Below are positions 8,660 to 16,540 of a stretch of 64,000 nucleotides of DNA, piece by piece. Position 1 is the stretch's first letter; every line of letters begins with the position of its first letter. The notes below the pieces were generated by a model. It was not told the origin of the DNA. It was given only the letters and a program-made list of their open reading frames with translations, and did not search any database. Made by a program: the position numbers and the translations under genes. The DNA comes from Pseudomonadota bacterium (lineage in GTDB: Bacteria; Pseudomonadota; Gammaproteobacteria; Steroidobacterales; MnTg04), in assembly GCA_022560735.1 (NCBI GenBank), contig JADFSO010000006.1:43561-107560 (forward strand), written 5' to 3'.

Positions 8660-8880
8660 CTGTTTTCGTGCTGGTGCCACCAGGCGCAAAATTCATCGAA
8701 ATCGATTTGGCTGTCGTCGTTCTTGTCCATGGACTCGAACGCAAGTCGCGCGATATCGTCAACCCGGCTTAGCCCCATCGAGCGTAAAAGCCTGGAGAAT
8801 TCTTCGTAATCTATAGACCCGCTGCCGTTGGTATCGATATCGGCAAAATGAGCCTGCAGTTCCGTTTTTTCATCATGCAC
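8656..8880 (-). CDS. Small two-EF-hand calcium-binding protein
   Basis: The 74-residue protein consists of two EF-hands: loop 1 DIDTNGSGSIDYEEF (residue 14 on) and loop 2 DKNDDSQIDFDEF (residue 52 on). Both keep acidic residues at positions 1, 3 and 12, so calcium binding is likely. It ends CAWWHQHENS. There is no signal peptide, so it acts in the cytoplasm, presumably as a buffer or sensor. The start is GTG with CGGAG about 10 bases upstream; no in-frame ATG exists there. A paralogue with the same layout and WW ending lies at 11100-11339. It is probably the last gene of the hydrolase/zinc-ribbon operon. Confidence 0.85.
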   Translation of the reverse strand: MHDEKTELQAHFADIDTNGSGSIDYEEFSRLLRSMGLSRVDDIARLAFESMDKNDDSQIDFDEFCAWWHQHENS

Positions 8881-8927
8881 GTTTCAGTCTCCGTGGTTCA
8901 GGTCGCCCGGTTGCCGGTGGATCTCGA

Positions 8928-9245
8928 TCAGCGATGGGAGAGGAACATACGCAATCGCGTCACAACATACCAGGCGGCCGCCGCCAGGCCGATACCGATA
9001 TACCATGGTGATGGCAGGGGCTTCCCCTGGTTCATTTCCAGCAGCATGAGTCCGATGCAAATGACCAGCAAGGTCATCGCCAGCGCAAGCTGTATTTTCA
9101 TGGCGTTCGATTTTTTGCGTTGCTGCGAACGCTGGCGGGAGGCGAGTTCAGGATCATTGCCGCTGACATCTTCATGGCAATGCGGGCAACGGGGGGCCCG
9201 GGTCGAGATTTTCTTCCTGCAGACCGGGCACAGGGTAATCGCCAT
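8928..9245 (-). CDS. Zinc-ribbon membrane protein
   Basis: The 105-residue protein begins with a zinc ribbon (CPVC at 6-9 and CPHC about 12 residues later). A basic, Gln/Arg-rich linker and two hydrophobic helices follow (IQLALAMTLLVICIGLMLL and WYIGIGLAAAAWYVV), ending in a basic tail. The ATG lies one base after the stop of the upstream hydrolase gene, so the two are surely co-transcribed. I cannot name a function; such small zinc-ribbon membrane proteins are common and mostly uncharacterised. The frame is open upstream inside the hydrolase gene, but only the zinc-ribbon part has protein character. Confidence 0.75.
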   Translation of the reverse strand: MAITLCPVCRKKISTRAPRCPHCHEDVSGNDPELASRQRSQQRKKSNAMKIQLALAMTLLVICIGLMLLEMNQGKPLPSPWYIGIGLAAAAWYVVTRLRMFLSHR

Positions 9246-9246
9246 T

Positions 9247-10140
9247 TTACTTCTTCCCGCTATCGGCTGTGAGGAGGTCGCTGCTGGCTTGGCCGAAAAA
9301 ACGCAACAGGCGTTCGTTGCCACGGTTTGGCCAGATATGGCCGGCATTATACAAACCATAAACCATGATGGCGCCGCCGGGTTTCGGGTAGAGCAAGGTG
9401 CAGCAGTCTTCATACTCTGACTGTTCTCCGCTCGCCTGGTTATGCCGGGCCAATGCCTTGACCGTTTTGACCCACTGATCCTGGTACTGGGTGCCTTCCT
9501 GGCGGCCAAACAGGTAAATAAACGGCTTGGGCGCTGTATCCGACTGGAAATCCGGGTGCAAGGCGCCGATTACCGCATAGGCCACAAAGCTGTCGGCGCG
9601 TTCCTTGAGCAGCAGGAACGTGAAGTGCCCGCCATTTGAAAAACCGGCGACATAGGTTTTTTGCGGGTCCACGGCGAACATCGTCGTCAGTCGCTGGAGC
9701 AGGCGGTCGGTGAATTTCAGATCCCGGTCGGCGTACTGACCGACCCGGCTTTGCCAGCCGCGCATCGGCGGTTTCGTATCGATGGTCAGGCCTCGAGGGT
9801 AAACGACGACCGCGTTTTTCCAGTCTTTGTGCAGCCTGACGGCGCGCGCGAATTTGCCGTTATCGTCTCCGCGACCGTGAAAAACAAATACCAGCGGAAG
9901 CTTGGCGTCACCCGGATTCGAGGGCGAAAAAACCAGCGCGCTGCGCTTGACATCATCGATCGTCATCTTAATGATCTGGCGATCCGCGAAAGCCGGGGCG
10001 GAGAAACCCGCAACCAGCAAAGCGGCGAGAAAAATGCCTGGCAGACGACTCTGCCCCGCCGGCTCGTCGTGGCTTTTGAGAGCGGCGCACAAACCATTCG
10101 CCGGCGACCGGCATCCAAGCTGAAACGGGAGGAGCAACAT
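9247..10140 (-). CDS. Exported PHB-depolymerase-like alpha/beta hydrolase
   Basis: The mature protein matches the LpqC/PHB depolymerase esterase family (PF10503). It has an oxyanion motif LVFVFHGRGDD, a nucleophile elbow GFSNGGHF, and a late His in GHIWP. A classical signal peptide ends AGFSAPAFA. The start is uncertain: ATG 10140 gives 297 residues, but it would put about 50 residues before the cleavage site and only one base between divergent start codons. A downstream alternative start, such as TTG near 10093, is more natural. The enzyme is predicted to cleave ester bonds in the periplasm or outside the cell. It leads an operon with the zinc-ribbon and EF-hand genes. Confidence 0.8.
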   Translation of the reverse strand: MLLLPFQLGCRSPANGLCAALKSHDEPAGQSRLPGIFLAALLVAGFSAPAFADRQIIKMTIDDVKRSALVFSPSNPGDAKLPLVFVFHGRGDDNGKFARAVRLHKDWKNAVVVYPRGLTIDTKPPMRGWQSRVGQYADRDLKFTDRLLQRLTTMFAVDPQKTYVAGFSNGGHFTFLLLKERADSFVAYAVIGALHPDFQSDTAPKPFIYLFGRQEGTQYQDQWVKTVKALARHNQASGEQSEYEDCCTLLYPKPGGAIMVYGLYNAGHIWPNRGNERLLRFFGQASSDLLTADSGKK

Positions 10141-10141
10141 A

Positions 10142-10858
10142 ATGCCAAAGATACTGAATTTACTTGCCGGTTTCATCATCGTGATGATGGGCGTGGCAGT
10201 TGCTAATGCCGATGCGACTCGGGAAATCGGCGACAGCTTTTCTGCCAATGGTGTTGATGTCATCTCGATCAACGCCGGGGTTGGCTCGATCGAAATGATC
10301 GCCAGCGGTGGCGATGAGATCACCGTGCTGGTGTCGATCGAGCCGGACGCCAACTGGTTTGGCGCCGGACCCGATCGTGAGGACCTGGAAAAAATTACGC
10401 TGCAAAGCACGTCGAAAAAAGGAAAACTTTCCCTGGTGCTCGATTTTCCCCGCGGCGTTGACGAAGACGATATCGAGGAACACTGGAAGATCGAGATGCC
10501 CGCCAGGTTACAGGCCAGGGTCAGGATCGGCGTCGGCCGGATCAGTATCGAGGGTGCTGCCGGCGGCGTAAACGCGCATGCCGGAGTTGGTGAGGTCAGG
10601 ATCGACGTTCCGGGTGGCGATGTTCGTGCCCATGCCTCGGTTGGCGATGTAAGAGTCAACAGCGCGACGCAATCGATCGGCAACATCGAACTGGATGCGG
10701 ATGTCGGCAATGTTTCCCTGAAAATAAACGGCAAAAATTACCCGGTGGAACGCGGGTGGGGCCCTGGCGCCAGCCTGGAGCGTGAGGGATCGGGAACGGA
10801 TGAGTTCGACGTGTCGGCCGATGTTGGCAATGCTCGACTCACCATCAGCAGCGGTTGA
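10142..10858 (+). CDS. Exported DUF4097-like beta-repeat protein
   Basis: This 238-residue protein has a signal peptide (MPKILNLLAGFIIVMMGVAVANA) followed by repeating short beta-strand units such as GVGSIEMIA, GVGRISIEGAAGGVNAH, GVGEVRIDVPGGDVRAH and SVGDVRVN. These are characteristic of the DUF4097/putative adhesin beta-solenoid group. It is predicted to be periplasmic. GGGAGGAG precedes the ATG at good spacing. The gene is divergent from the hydrolase with almost no room between them. It is followed after about 40 bases by a strong terminator, so it is a single-gene transcript. Confidence 0.75.
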   Translation: MPKILNLLAGFIIVMMGVAVANADATREIGDSFSANGVDVISINAGVGSIEMIASGGDEITVLVSIEPDANWFGAGPDREDLEKITLQSTSKKGKLSLVLDFPRGVDEDDIEEHWKIEMPARLQARVRIGVGRISIEGAAGGVNAHAGVGEVRIDVPGGDVRAHASVGDVRVNSATQSIGNIELDADVGNVSLKINGKNYPVERGWGPGASLEREGSGTDEFDVSADVGNARLTISSG

Positions 10859-10895
10859 ATGCCTTCAGCCAGCGGATTTATATGGATAATGATTG

Positions 10896-10923
10896 TGGCC
10901 GGCTGCTAGCCGGCCATTTTTTT
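10896..10923 (+). terminator. Rho-independent terminator
   Basis: A perfect 8-base-pair stem, TGGCCGGC and GCCGGCCA with loop TGCTA, is followed directly by seven T residues. It terminates the DUF4097-like gene. Confidence 0.93.
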
Positions 10924-11099
10924 GCCCCGAAACAAAGCTGTTTCCCAAGCGATTTTCCGGGTCGTCGCTACTTCAGGACCAAGAAAAATCGCCTTGCGTA
11001 TTGCACAGTTGCCCATCTTTTCGGATTATCCGCATAGCTTGGCTAACAGGATCGATGCCGGACCAGGAAACCCGGTACCGATACCGGCAGGAGAAAACG

Positions 11100-11339
11100 A
11101 TGCAAGAAGCTTGGGAAAAACGCCAGGAAGACATCAGTTCGAACTTTGCCTACTTCGATAGCGACGGCAACGGCCATCTCGATTTCAAGGAGTTTCAGAG
11201 CCTGTTGAAAACGCTGTCGCCGGAGGTCACGACCCAGCAGACGGCCGAGGGGTTTTCGATGATCGATACCAATTGCGATGGGGCAATCGATCTGGAAGAG
11301 TTCACGGTCTGGTGGAAAACGACTTGGTGGGAATATTAA
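11100..11339 (+). CDS. Small two-EF-hand calcium-binding protein (second paralogue)
   Basis: This 79-residue cytoplasmic protein has two EF-hand loops, DSDGNGHLDFKEF (residue 17 on) and DTNCDGAIDLEEF (residue 55 on), with acidic residues at positions 1, 3 and 12. It ends TVWWKTTWWEY, recalling the WW ending of the paralogue at 8656-8880. AGGAG six bases before ATG 11100 fixes the start; the frame is open further upstream without a better site. No operon partner is evident, and the terminator at 10896 isolates it from the preceding gene. A role in calcium sensing is inferred from the motif only. Confidence 0.85.
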   Translation: MQEAWEKRQEDISSNFAYFDSDGNGHLDFKEFQSLLKTLSPEVTTQQTAEGFSMIDTNCDGAIDLEEFTVWWKTTWWEY

Positions 11340-11479
11340 CAAAGCTCGATAAAACATAGTGTTATAGTCTATATTTAGTTTCAATTATCTAGATTAGTCT
11401 TGCACATTTTGTGCAAACACTTGGTTTTTCCGCTGTCTAACCTTATATCGGGTACATGCAAACGGAGATACCGAAATTC

Positions 11480-12154
11480 ATGAGCCTGCAAGTCGATGCC
11501 GTCGCTGATTTCATTTGCCCCTGGTGCTACCTGGGGAAGAGCCGGCTTGAGCAAGCGCTGACCCATATCCAGGGTGACGACCCGCCCAAGGTCTTGTGGC
11601 ACCCGTTTCAACTGAATCCGGATATGCCGGTCGAGGGCATGTCTTTCGACGAATACCTGGACAAACGCTTCGGTGGACGCGAACTGGTCCAGCCGTTTCT
11701 CGATGAACTGACCGTGGTGGGCGAAAAAGAGGGGATTATTTTCCGCTTCGACCAACTCGAACGCATACCCAACACGCTGAATGCACATCGCCTGATTCAG
11801 ATAGCCGGTCCCGGTCCGCAGCAAAACCGGCTGGTCGATCTGTTGTTCAGTAATTTTTTCGAACACGGCAGGGATATCGGCGACCATGACCTGTTATCCG
11901 TGCTTGCCCGCCAGGCCGGTCTCGACGCGGAAGCGATCGGTAGATTTCAGCGCTGGGACAGCGGCCTGGCAGAAGTCCGCGCCGAAGAAAAACACCTGCG
12001 CCAGCTAGGCGTGAGCGGTGTGCCCAACTACATCCTCAACGGCAAATACGCGGTCGCAGGGGCGCAGGATGCGGACGCATTGGTTCGCGTGTTCGACCAG
12101 GTTTTGTTTGATGGCGATGGTTCCAATCCAGCCACATCCAGCCGTGTGCACTGA
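11480..12154 (+). CDS. DsbA-family oxidoreductase, FrnE-like
   Basis: This thioredoxin-fold protein of about 224 residues begins MSLQVDAVADFICPWCYLG, with the CPWC active site near the N-terminus and the cis-proline region GVSGVPNYILNGKYAVAG near the C-terminus. The helical insertion between them is typical of FrnE/DsbA-like proteins. It has no signal peptide, so it probably acts as a cytosolic thiol-disulfide oxidoreductase. An in-frame ATG at 11456 would add eight residues. The second ATG (11480) is preferred because family members start there and GGAG lies upstream, although its spacing is long. The gene converges on the cation transporter two bases away. Confidence 0.85.
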   Translation: MSLQVDAVADFICPWCYLGKSRLEQALTHIQGDDPPKVLWHPFQLNPDMPVEGMSFDEYLDKRFGGRELVQPFLDELTVVGEKEGIIFRFDQLERIPNTLNAHRLIQIAGPGPQQNRLVDLLFSNFFEHGRDIGDHDLLSVLARQAGLDAEAIGRFQRWDSGLAEVRAEEKHLRQLGVSGVPNYILNGKYAVAGAQDADALVRVFDQVLFDGDGSNPATSSRVH

Positions 12155-12156
12155 GC

Positions 12157-13077
12157 TCAGTCGGCCGCGGCGCCGGGTGACTGAATTTCGATAAAAACCC
12201 TGCGTATTTCCTGGTAGCGTTCCTTGATTTGCTTTTCGAGGCGGCTCACCGTGACCTCGACCTGACCCGCGTTCAGGTTATTTTTGAAGTCCAGGCTCAA
12301 GGCCAGCAACACGTCCTCGGGACCTAAGTGCATGGTTCTCAGTTCATTGATGCCCAGGACTTCCGGCTGTTCATTGGCCAGTTCGCGGATGCCTTTGATG
12401 ATCGCCGGGCTTGCCGCTTCACCGATCAACAGGGCCTTGCATTCGATGACCAGGATGATCGCGGTCAGCGCGAGAATCAGGCCGATGACCAGCGAGCCGA
12501 CGCCATCGAGGACCGGCATGTCGAGTATCTGGCTCGCGGCGATGGCGGCAAAAGCGACCAGCAGTCCCAACAGGGCCGCCGTGTCCTCGAACAGCACCGT
12601 GAAAACGGCCGGGTTCTTGCTGGTGCGCGTGGCCTGCCAGAAGCCGCCTCGCCCGATACTCCCCTTGAACTCGTTGAACGCAATCGTCCATGCCCACAGT
12701 TCGATCAGAAATGCGGCGCCCAGGACGACGTAGTTGACGCCGGGGCTGGTCATCGGGTGCGGGATCCTGATTTTCAGGATGCCCTCGTAGATCGAGACGC
12801 CGGCGCCCAGCGAAAACAGCAGCAACGCGACGACGAAGGCCCAGAAATAAAGCTCCATGCCATAACCAAAGGGGTGCTTTTCGTCGGCCGGTTTCTTGGA
12901 CCGGGATATTCCCAGCAACATCAGCGCCTGGTTCCCGGTATCGACCAGCGAATGGACGCCTTCGCTGAGCATCGCGGAACTGCCGGTATACGCAGCCGCG
13001 GCAAACTTGGTTACGGCAATCGTAAAATTGCCGACCAGGGCGGCGATAACGACCTTTATTGATCCATCCTGAGTCAT
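12157..13077 (-). CDS. Cation diffusion facilitator transporter
   Basis: This 306-residue CDF-family membrane protein has the transport-site motif SEGVHSLVDTGNQ in TM2 and FEDTAALLGLLVAF in TM5 supplying the second acidic pair. The cytoplasmic C-terminal domain carries the typical INELRTMHLGPEDVLL segment. CDF proteins export divalent metals such as Zn2+, Fe2+ or Co2+ by proton antiport; the specificity is not clear here. Two start codons are close together: ATG 13077 is seven bases after AAAGGA and is preferred over ATG 13083. It is transcribed away from the FG-GAP gene. Confidence 0.88.
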   Translation of the reverse strand: MTQDGSIKVVIAALVGNFTIAVTKFAAAAYTGSSAMLSEGVHSLVDTGNQALMLLGISRSKKPADEKHPFGYGMELYFWAFVVALLLFSLGAGVSIYEGILKIRIPHPMTSPGVNYVVLGAAFLIELWAWTIAFNEFKGSIGRGGFWQATRTSKNPAVFTVLFEDTAALLGLLVAFAAIAASQILDMPVLDGVGSLVIGLILALTAIILVIECKALLIGEAASPAIIKGIRELANEQPEVLGINELRTMHLGPEDVLLALSLDFKNNLNAGQVEVTVSRLEKQIKERYQEIRRVFIEIQSPGAAAD

Positions 13078-13215
13078 GGCCATATCCTTTCGCGGAAGGC
13101 GGCAGGATACCACCGTAATCTGGCGCATTGACTTTTGTTTGCGCTGACTTCTAACCTAGGCACCACAGCGGCGGTGCCCGCCGCAAAAGTTCCGCGAGCG
13201 TTTCAAGCCAGACCG

Positions 13216-14961
13216 ATGAACCATCCCGGCACCAAGTCAAAATTGTATCTGCTGCTCGTGGTATTTACGGCCGTAACGGCATCGTCGGCCGAACCCGATA
13301 CCGCGAAGGCTAAGCCCTTTGTGGATATTACGGTCGCCAGCGGCCTCGATTTCGTCCACTTCAACGGCATGTCCGGAGAGTTGTACTACGCGGAGATGAT
13401 GGGATCCGGCGCAGCTCTGTTCGACTATGACAACGATGGCGACCTGGATATTTACCTGGTGCAGGGCGCAATGCTCGGGGCGGACAAAAAGATTGCCGCG
13501 GCGACTTTCCCGCCGCAACATGAATTACCGCTGACCGATCGTTTGTATCGCAACGATTCTGGCGATGGAGGGTCAGATCGTCTCCGTTTCACCGATGTCA
13601 CGCAATAGGCGGGCATTTTCGCACCGGCCTATGGCATGGGGGTCGCAACCGGTGATTTCGATAACGATGGGTATGTCGATCTGTATGTCAGCAATTTCGG
13701 CCCGAACCAGTTATTGCATAACAACGGCGATGGGACCTTTTCCGATGTGACCGCGGCCGCCGGCGTCGGCGATCCGGCGTGGAGCGTCAGCAGCAGTTTT
13801 GTCGATTACGATGGCGATGGCCTGCTCGATATTTATGTCGGCAATTACGTGGATTATACGATTGCCGGCAACAAGCCGTGCCGGTCGACGACCAGCGCCA
13901 GGGATTATTGCTCACCCAAGGTGTACCGGCCGCAACACGACACTTTGTACCGGAATCTGGGCGATGGCCGCTTTGCCGATGTCAGCCGGGCCGCCGGCAT
14001 CCATGCAGTGACCGGTGGTGCGCTCGGGGTCGTGGCCGCCGATTTCAACGGCGACCTGGCGATCGACATCTACGTGGCCAACGACGGCGTGCCGAACCAG
14101 TTGTGGATCAATGATGGCGAAGGGCGCTTTCACGATGAGGCGTATTTGTCGGGAGTCGCCGTGAACATGGATGGTGCGCCGGAGGCCAGCATGGGTGTGG
14201 CCGCCGCCGATTTTGACGGCGATGGCGACATGGATCTGCTGATGACCCACCTGGCGCGGGAAACCAACACGCTGTATGTCAACGATGGCAGCGGCTGGTT
14301 CGAAGACCGCACGGCGACCGCCGGCCTGGCGGGCGCCAGTTTTGCCTACACCGGTTTTGGCACGGTCTGGATTGATTACGATAACGATGGCTGGCTGGAT
14401 TTGTTTGTCGCCAACGGCGCGGTCACTCGCAAGCAGGAATGGGTCGATCGCGGCGACCCCTATCCACTCGGCCAGGCCAACCAGCTTTTTGTCAACCTGG
14501 GGAACGCCCGATTCAAGTTGTTCGAGCTCGCCGATGACCCGGTTTTTGACGTGGCTGAGATCAGTCGCGGCGTGGCAGCGGGTGATATCGACAACGATGG
14601 GGATATAGACCTGCTGGTCGCCAACAACGCGGGTCCGGCACGCCTGTTGCTCAACCAGGCCGGAAACCACGCCGGCTGGATCGGTTTCAGGCTGACCGAT
14701 GCCGGTGGCCGCGTCGATCAGCTCGGCGCCTTGGTCAGTATCAGCGGCGGTGACGGAAAAATTCGACTCGGGCGCACCGGTACCGATGGCAGCTATGCAT
14801 CGGCCAGCGATCCCCGGGTGGTTTTCGGTCTGGGCAAAAAGGAACCCGGCAAATACCGCGTCGATGTCGTCTGGCCGGATCGGCAACGCGAACACTGGAA
14901 CGGGCTCGATGCCGGTCGTTATCACACATTGAGAAAAGGCGGCGGGGCCAGCGGCGAATGA
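13216..14961 (+). pseudogene. FG-GAP/VCBS repeat and ASPIC/UnbV protein, interrupted by an amber codon
   Basis: The frame encodes a signal peptide (from ATG 13216) and about seven calcium-type FG-GAP blades such as DYDNDGDLDIYL, DFDNDGYVDLYV, DYDGDGLLDIYV and DIDNDGDIDLLV, predicting a secreted beta-propeller. A C-terminal ASPIC/UnbV domain follows. A single in-frame TAG at 13606-13608 interrupts FTDVTQ and AGIFAPAYG; both sides stay in one frame. A single C-to-T or G-to-T change from CAG or GAG would explain it. Without readthrough only a 130-residue N-terminal fragment is made; ATG 13636 could restart the rest without a signal peptide. The stop overlaps the next gene's start (ATGA), so loss may also affect the TPR partner. 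Confidence 0.85.
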
Positions 14962-16538
14962 GCGGGCGGTTGCAGCGACGGCATCGTCCGACCGCTGTCT
15001 CCGTGGCGGGCCTGGTATTGCTCGCAGGCTTTTCACTGTTGCCAGGAAACGCAATGACCCCGGCCGGGGCGGAGATGCCGTGGCCGGACCTCGGCTCCTT
15101 CGAACCGCCGGTCGCCGAGGCATTGCGCGCCGGCCGGCAGGAGCTGGAGCAGGCGCTCGGCGCGGCCCCGTCGGAGCGCGACACCGGCATCGCCTATGGC
15201 GAGCTCGGCAGGCTTTATCTCGCGCATCACCTGATGTATGCGGCCGAAGCCGCCTTCTCGCGTGCGGTCGCGTACGATCCGAACGAGTTTCTCTGGAATT
15301 ACCTGCTGGGTTATGCACAGCAAGAACAGGGCAAACCTGCCGAGGCGGTTCGCTGGTACCGCAAAGCGCTGTTGATCGACCCGAGCTACTCGGCCGCGGC
15401 GTTCAGGCTTGCGCAAAGCGAGCTCAGCGATGGTCGCGAATCGGCAGCGAAAAAAAGTCTTGTGTCATTGCTGAGCCGCCAGCCGGAGCATATCGCCGCG
15501 CTGGCCGGTCTTGCCCGGATCGCGATCAGGCAGCGCGATTACCAGCGGGCGATCGCGCTGTTGGGCAGGGCCTTGCGCCTGAACCCGGCGGCGAACCAGT
15601 TGCATTACCCACTGGCCCAGGCGCTCAGGCAAGCCGGCCAGATGGAGGCGGCGAAAAAACAGCTGGCGCTGGCCGGGCAGACGCGGCCACCCGTTGCCGA
15701 CCCGGTGCTGGCGGCCGTGGAGTCGTTGTCGCGCAGCAGTCAGCTTTACCTCGAACGCGGTCTCGCGCTGTTGCGTGCGGGCAAGGATTCCATGGCGGTG
15801 GCCGAAATCGAAAAAGCGCTGGTATTGAACCCGGACGATGCCTATGCGCTGGCCACGCTGGGCCAGGCCTTGCAACTGGTCGGCCGCATCGACGCAGCGG
15901 CAACCGCCCTTGAGCGCGCGCTGGCGTTGGGGCTGGATGATCTATCCGTATACTACCGCTACGGGATGGCCCTGGAATCGCTGGGCCAGCAAGACAGGGC
16001 GGACCAACAATATGCCGCGGCGCTGTTACTCGATGACAGCTTGCGCGAAGCGCGGTTGATGCTGGCGGGCAGCCTGATGCGCGCGGGACGTTACGCCGAT
16101 GCCGGGACCCATTACCAATTGTTGGCCGCGGCCGATAATGGTATCGCGGTGTTTTGGTATCGTCTCGCGCTTGCCAACCTGGCGCAGCGGGATTGTGCCG
16201 GAGCGCTGGTTGCGCTCGATCGGGCGCTCGCGATCTCGCCGGCGGATGGCGGGCTGCTGCTGGCGCTGGAGCTGGCGCACCTGGTCCACGACGCGCGTCC
16301 TGGTGTCGATACGCTGGAAACGCTGGCGATGGCCAGCGCCGCCAACCGGCGTTTTGAAGATGCGCAGGCCTTCCAGGCGCAGGCCATACTCAGGCTCCGG
16401 CAAACACCGGGTGTTGGTGGTGAGCGGCGCATCGATCATCTGCGCGCGGCGCTCGCGCGCTATGAGAACGGGCAACCGGCAGTAATTGCTTTCTCTCCGG
16501 GTGACCCGGTCATGAACCCGCAGGTGCGCCGGCGCTAA
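14958..16538 (+). CDS. Exported TPR repeat protein paired with the UnbV gene
   Basis: The 526-residue protein has a signal anchor (AVSVAGLVLLAGFSLLPGNA) and many TPR units through most of its length, for example AYGELGRLYLAHHLMYAAEA, WNYLLGYAQQEQGKPAEAVR and AYALATLGQALQLVGRIDAA. Its start overlaps the stop of the FG-GAP/UnbV gene by four bases (ATGA), indicating translational coupling. Pairs of UnbV-type and TPR genes recur in marine bacteria, and the TPR partner presumably scaffolds or helps assemble the propeller protein. The role is inferred from this context. It converges on the M20 gene, two bases away. Confidence 0.85.
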   Translation: MSGRLQRRHRPTAVSVAGLVLLAGFSLLPGNAMTPAGAEMPWPDLGSFEPPVAEALRAGRQELEQALGAAPSERDTGIAYGELGRLYLAHHLMYAAEAAFSRAVAYDPNEFLWNYLLGYAQQEQGKPAEAVRWYRKALLIDPSYSAAAFRLAQSELSDGRESAAKKSLVSLLSRQPEHIAALAGLARIAIRQRDYQRAIALLGRALRLNPAANQLHYPLAQALRQAGQMEAAKKQLALAGQTRPPVADPVLAAVESLSRSSQLYLERGLALLRAGKDSMAVAEIEKALVLNPDDAYALATLGQALQLVGRIDAAATALERALALGLDDLSVYYRYGMALESLGQQDRADQQYAAALLLDDSLREARLMLAGSLMRAGRYADAGTHYQLLAAADNGIAVFWYRLALANLAQRDCAGALVALDRALAISPADGGLLLALELAHLVHDARPGVDTLETLAMASAANRRFEDAQAFQAQAILRLRQTPGVGGERRIDHLRAALARYENGQPAVIAFSPGDPVMNPQVRRR

Positions 16539-16540
16539 AT

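Noticed and set aside
10885..10894. GATAATGATT, a Fur-box-like half site
   Set aside because: It lies between a gene end and its terminator, with no symmetric partner and no promoter nearby.
12328..13062. A 244-residue plus-strand frame opposite the CDF transporter
   Set aside because: It lies wholly within the CDF gene on the other strand, is Gln/Asp/Arg-rich and shows no family motif.
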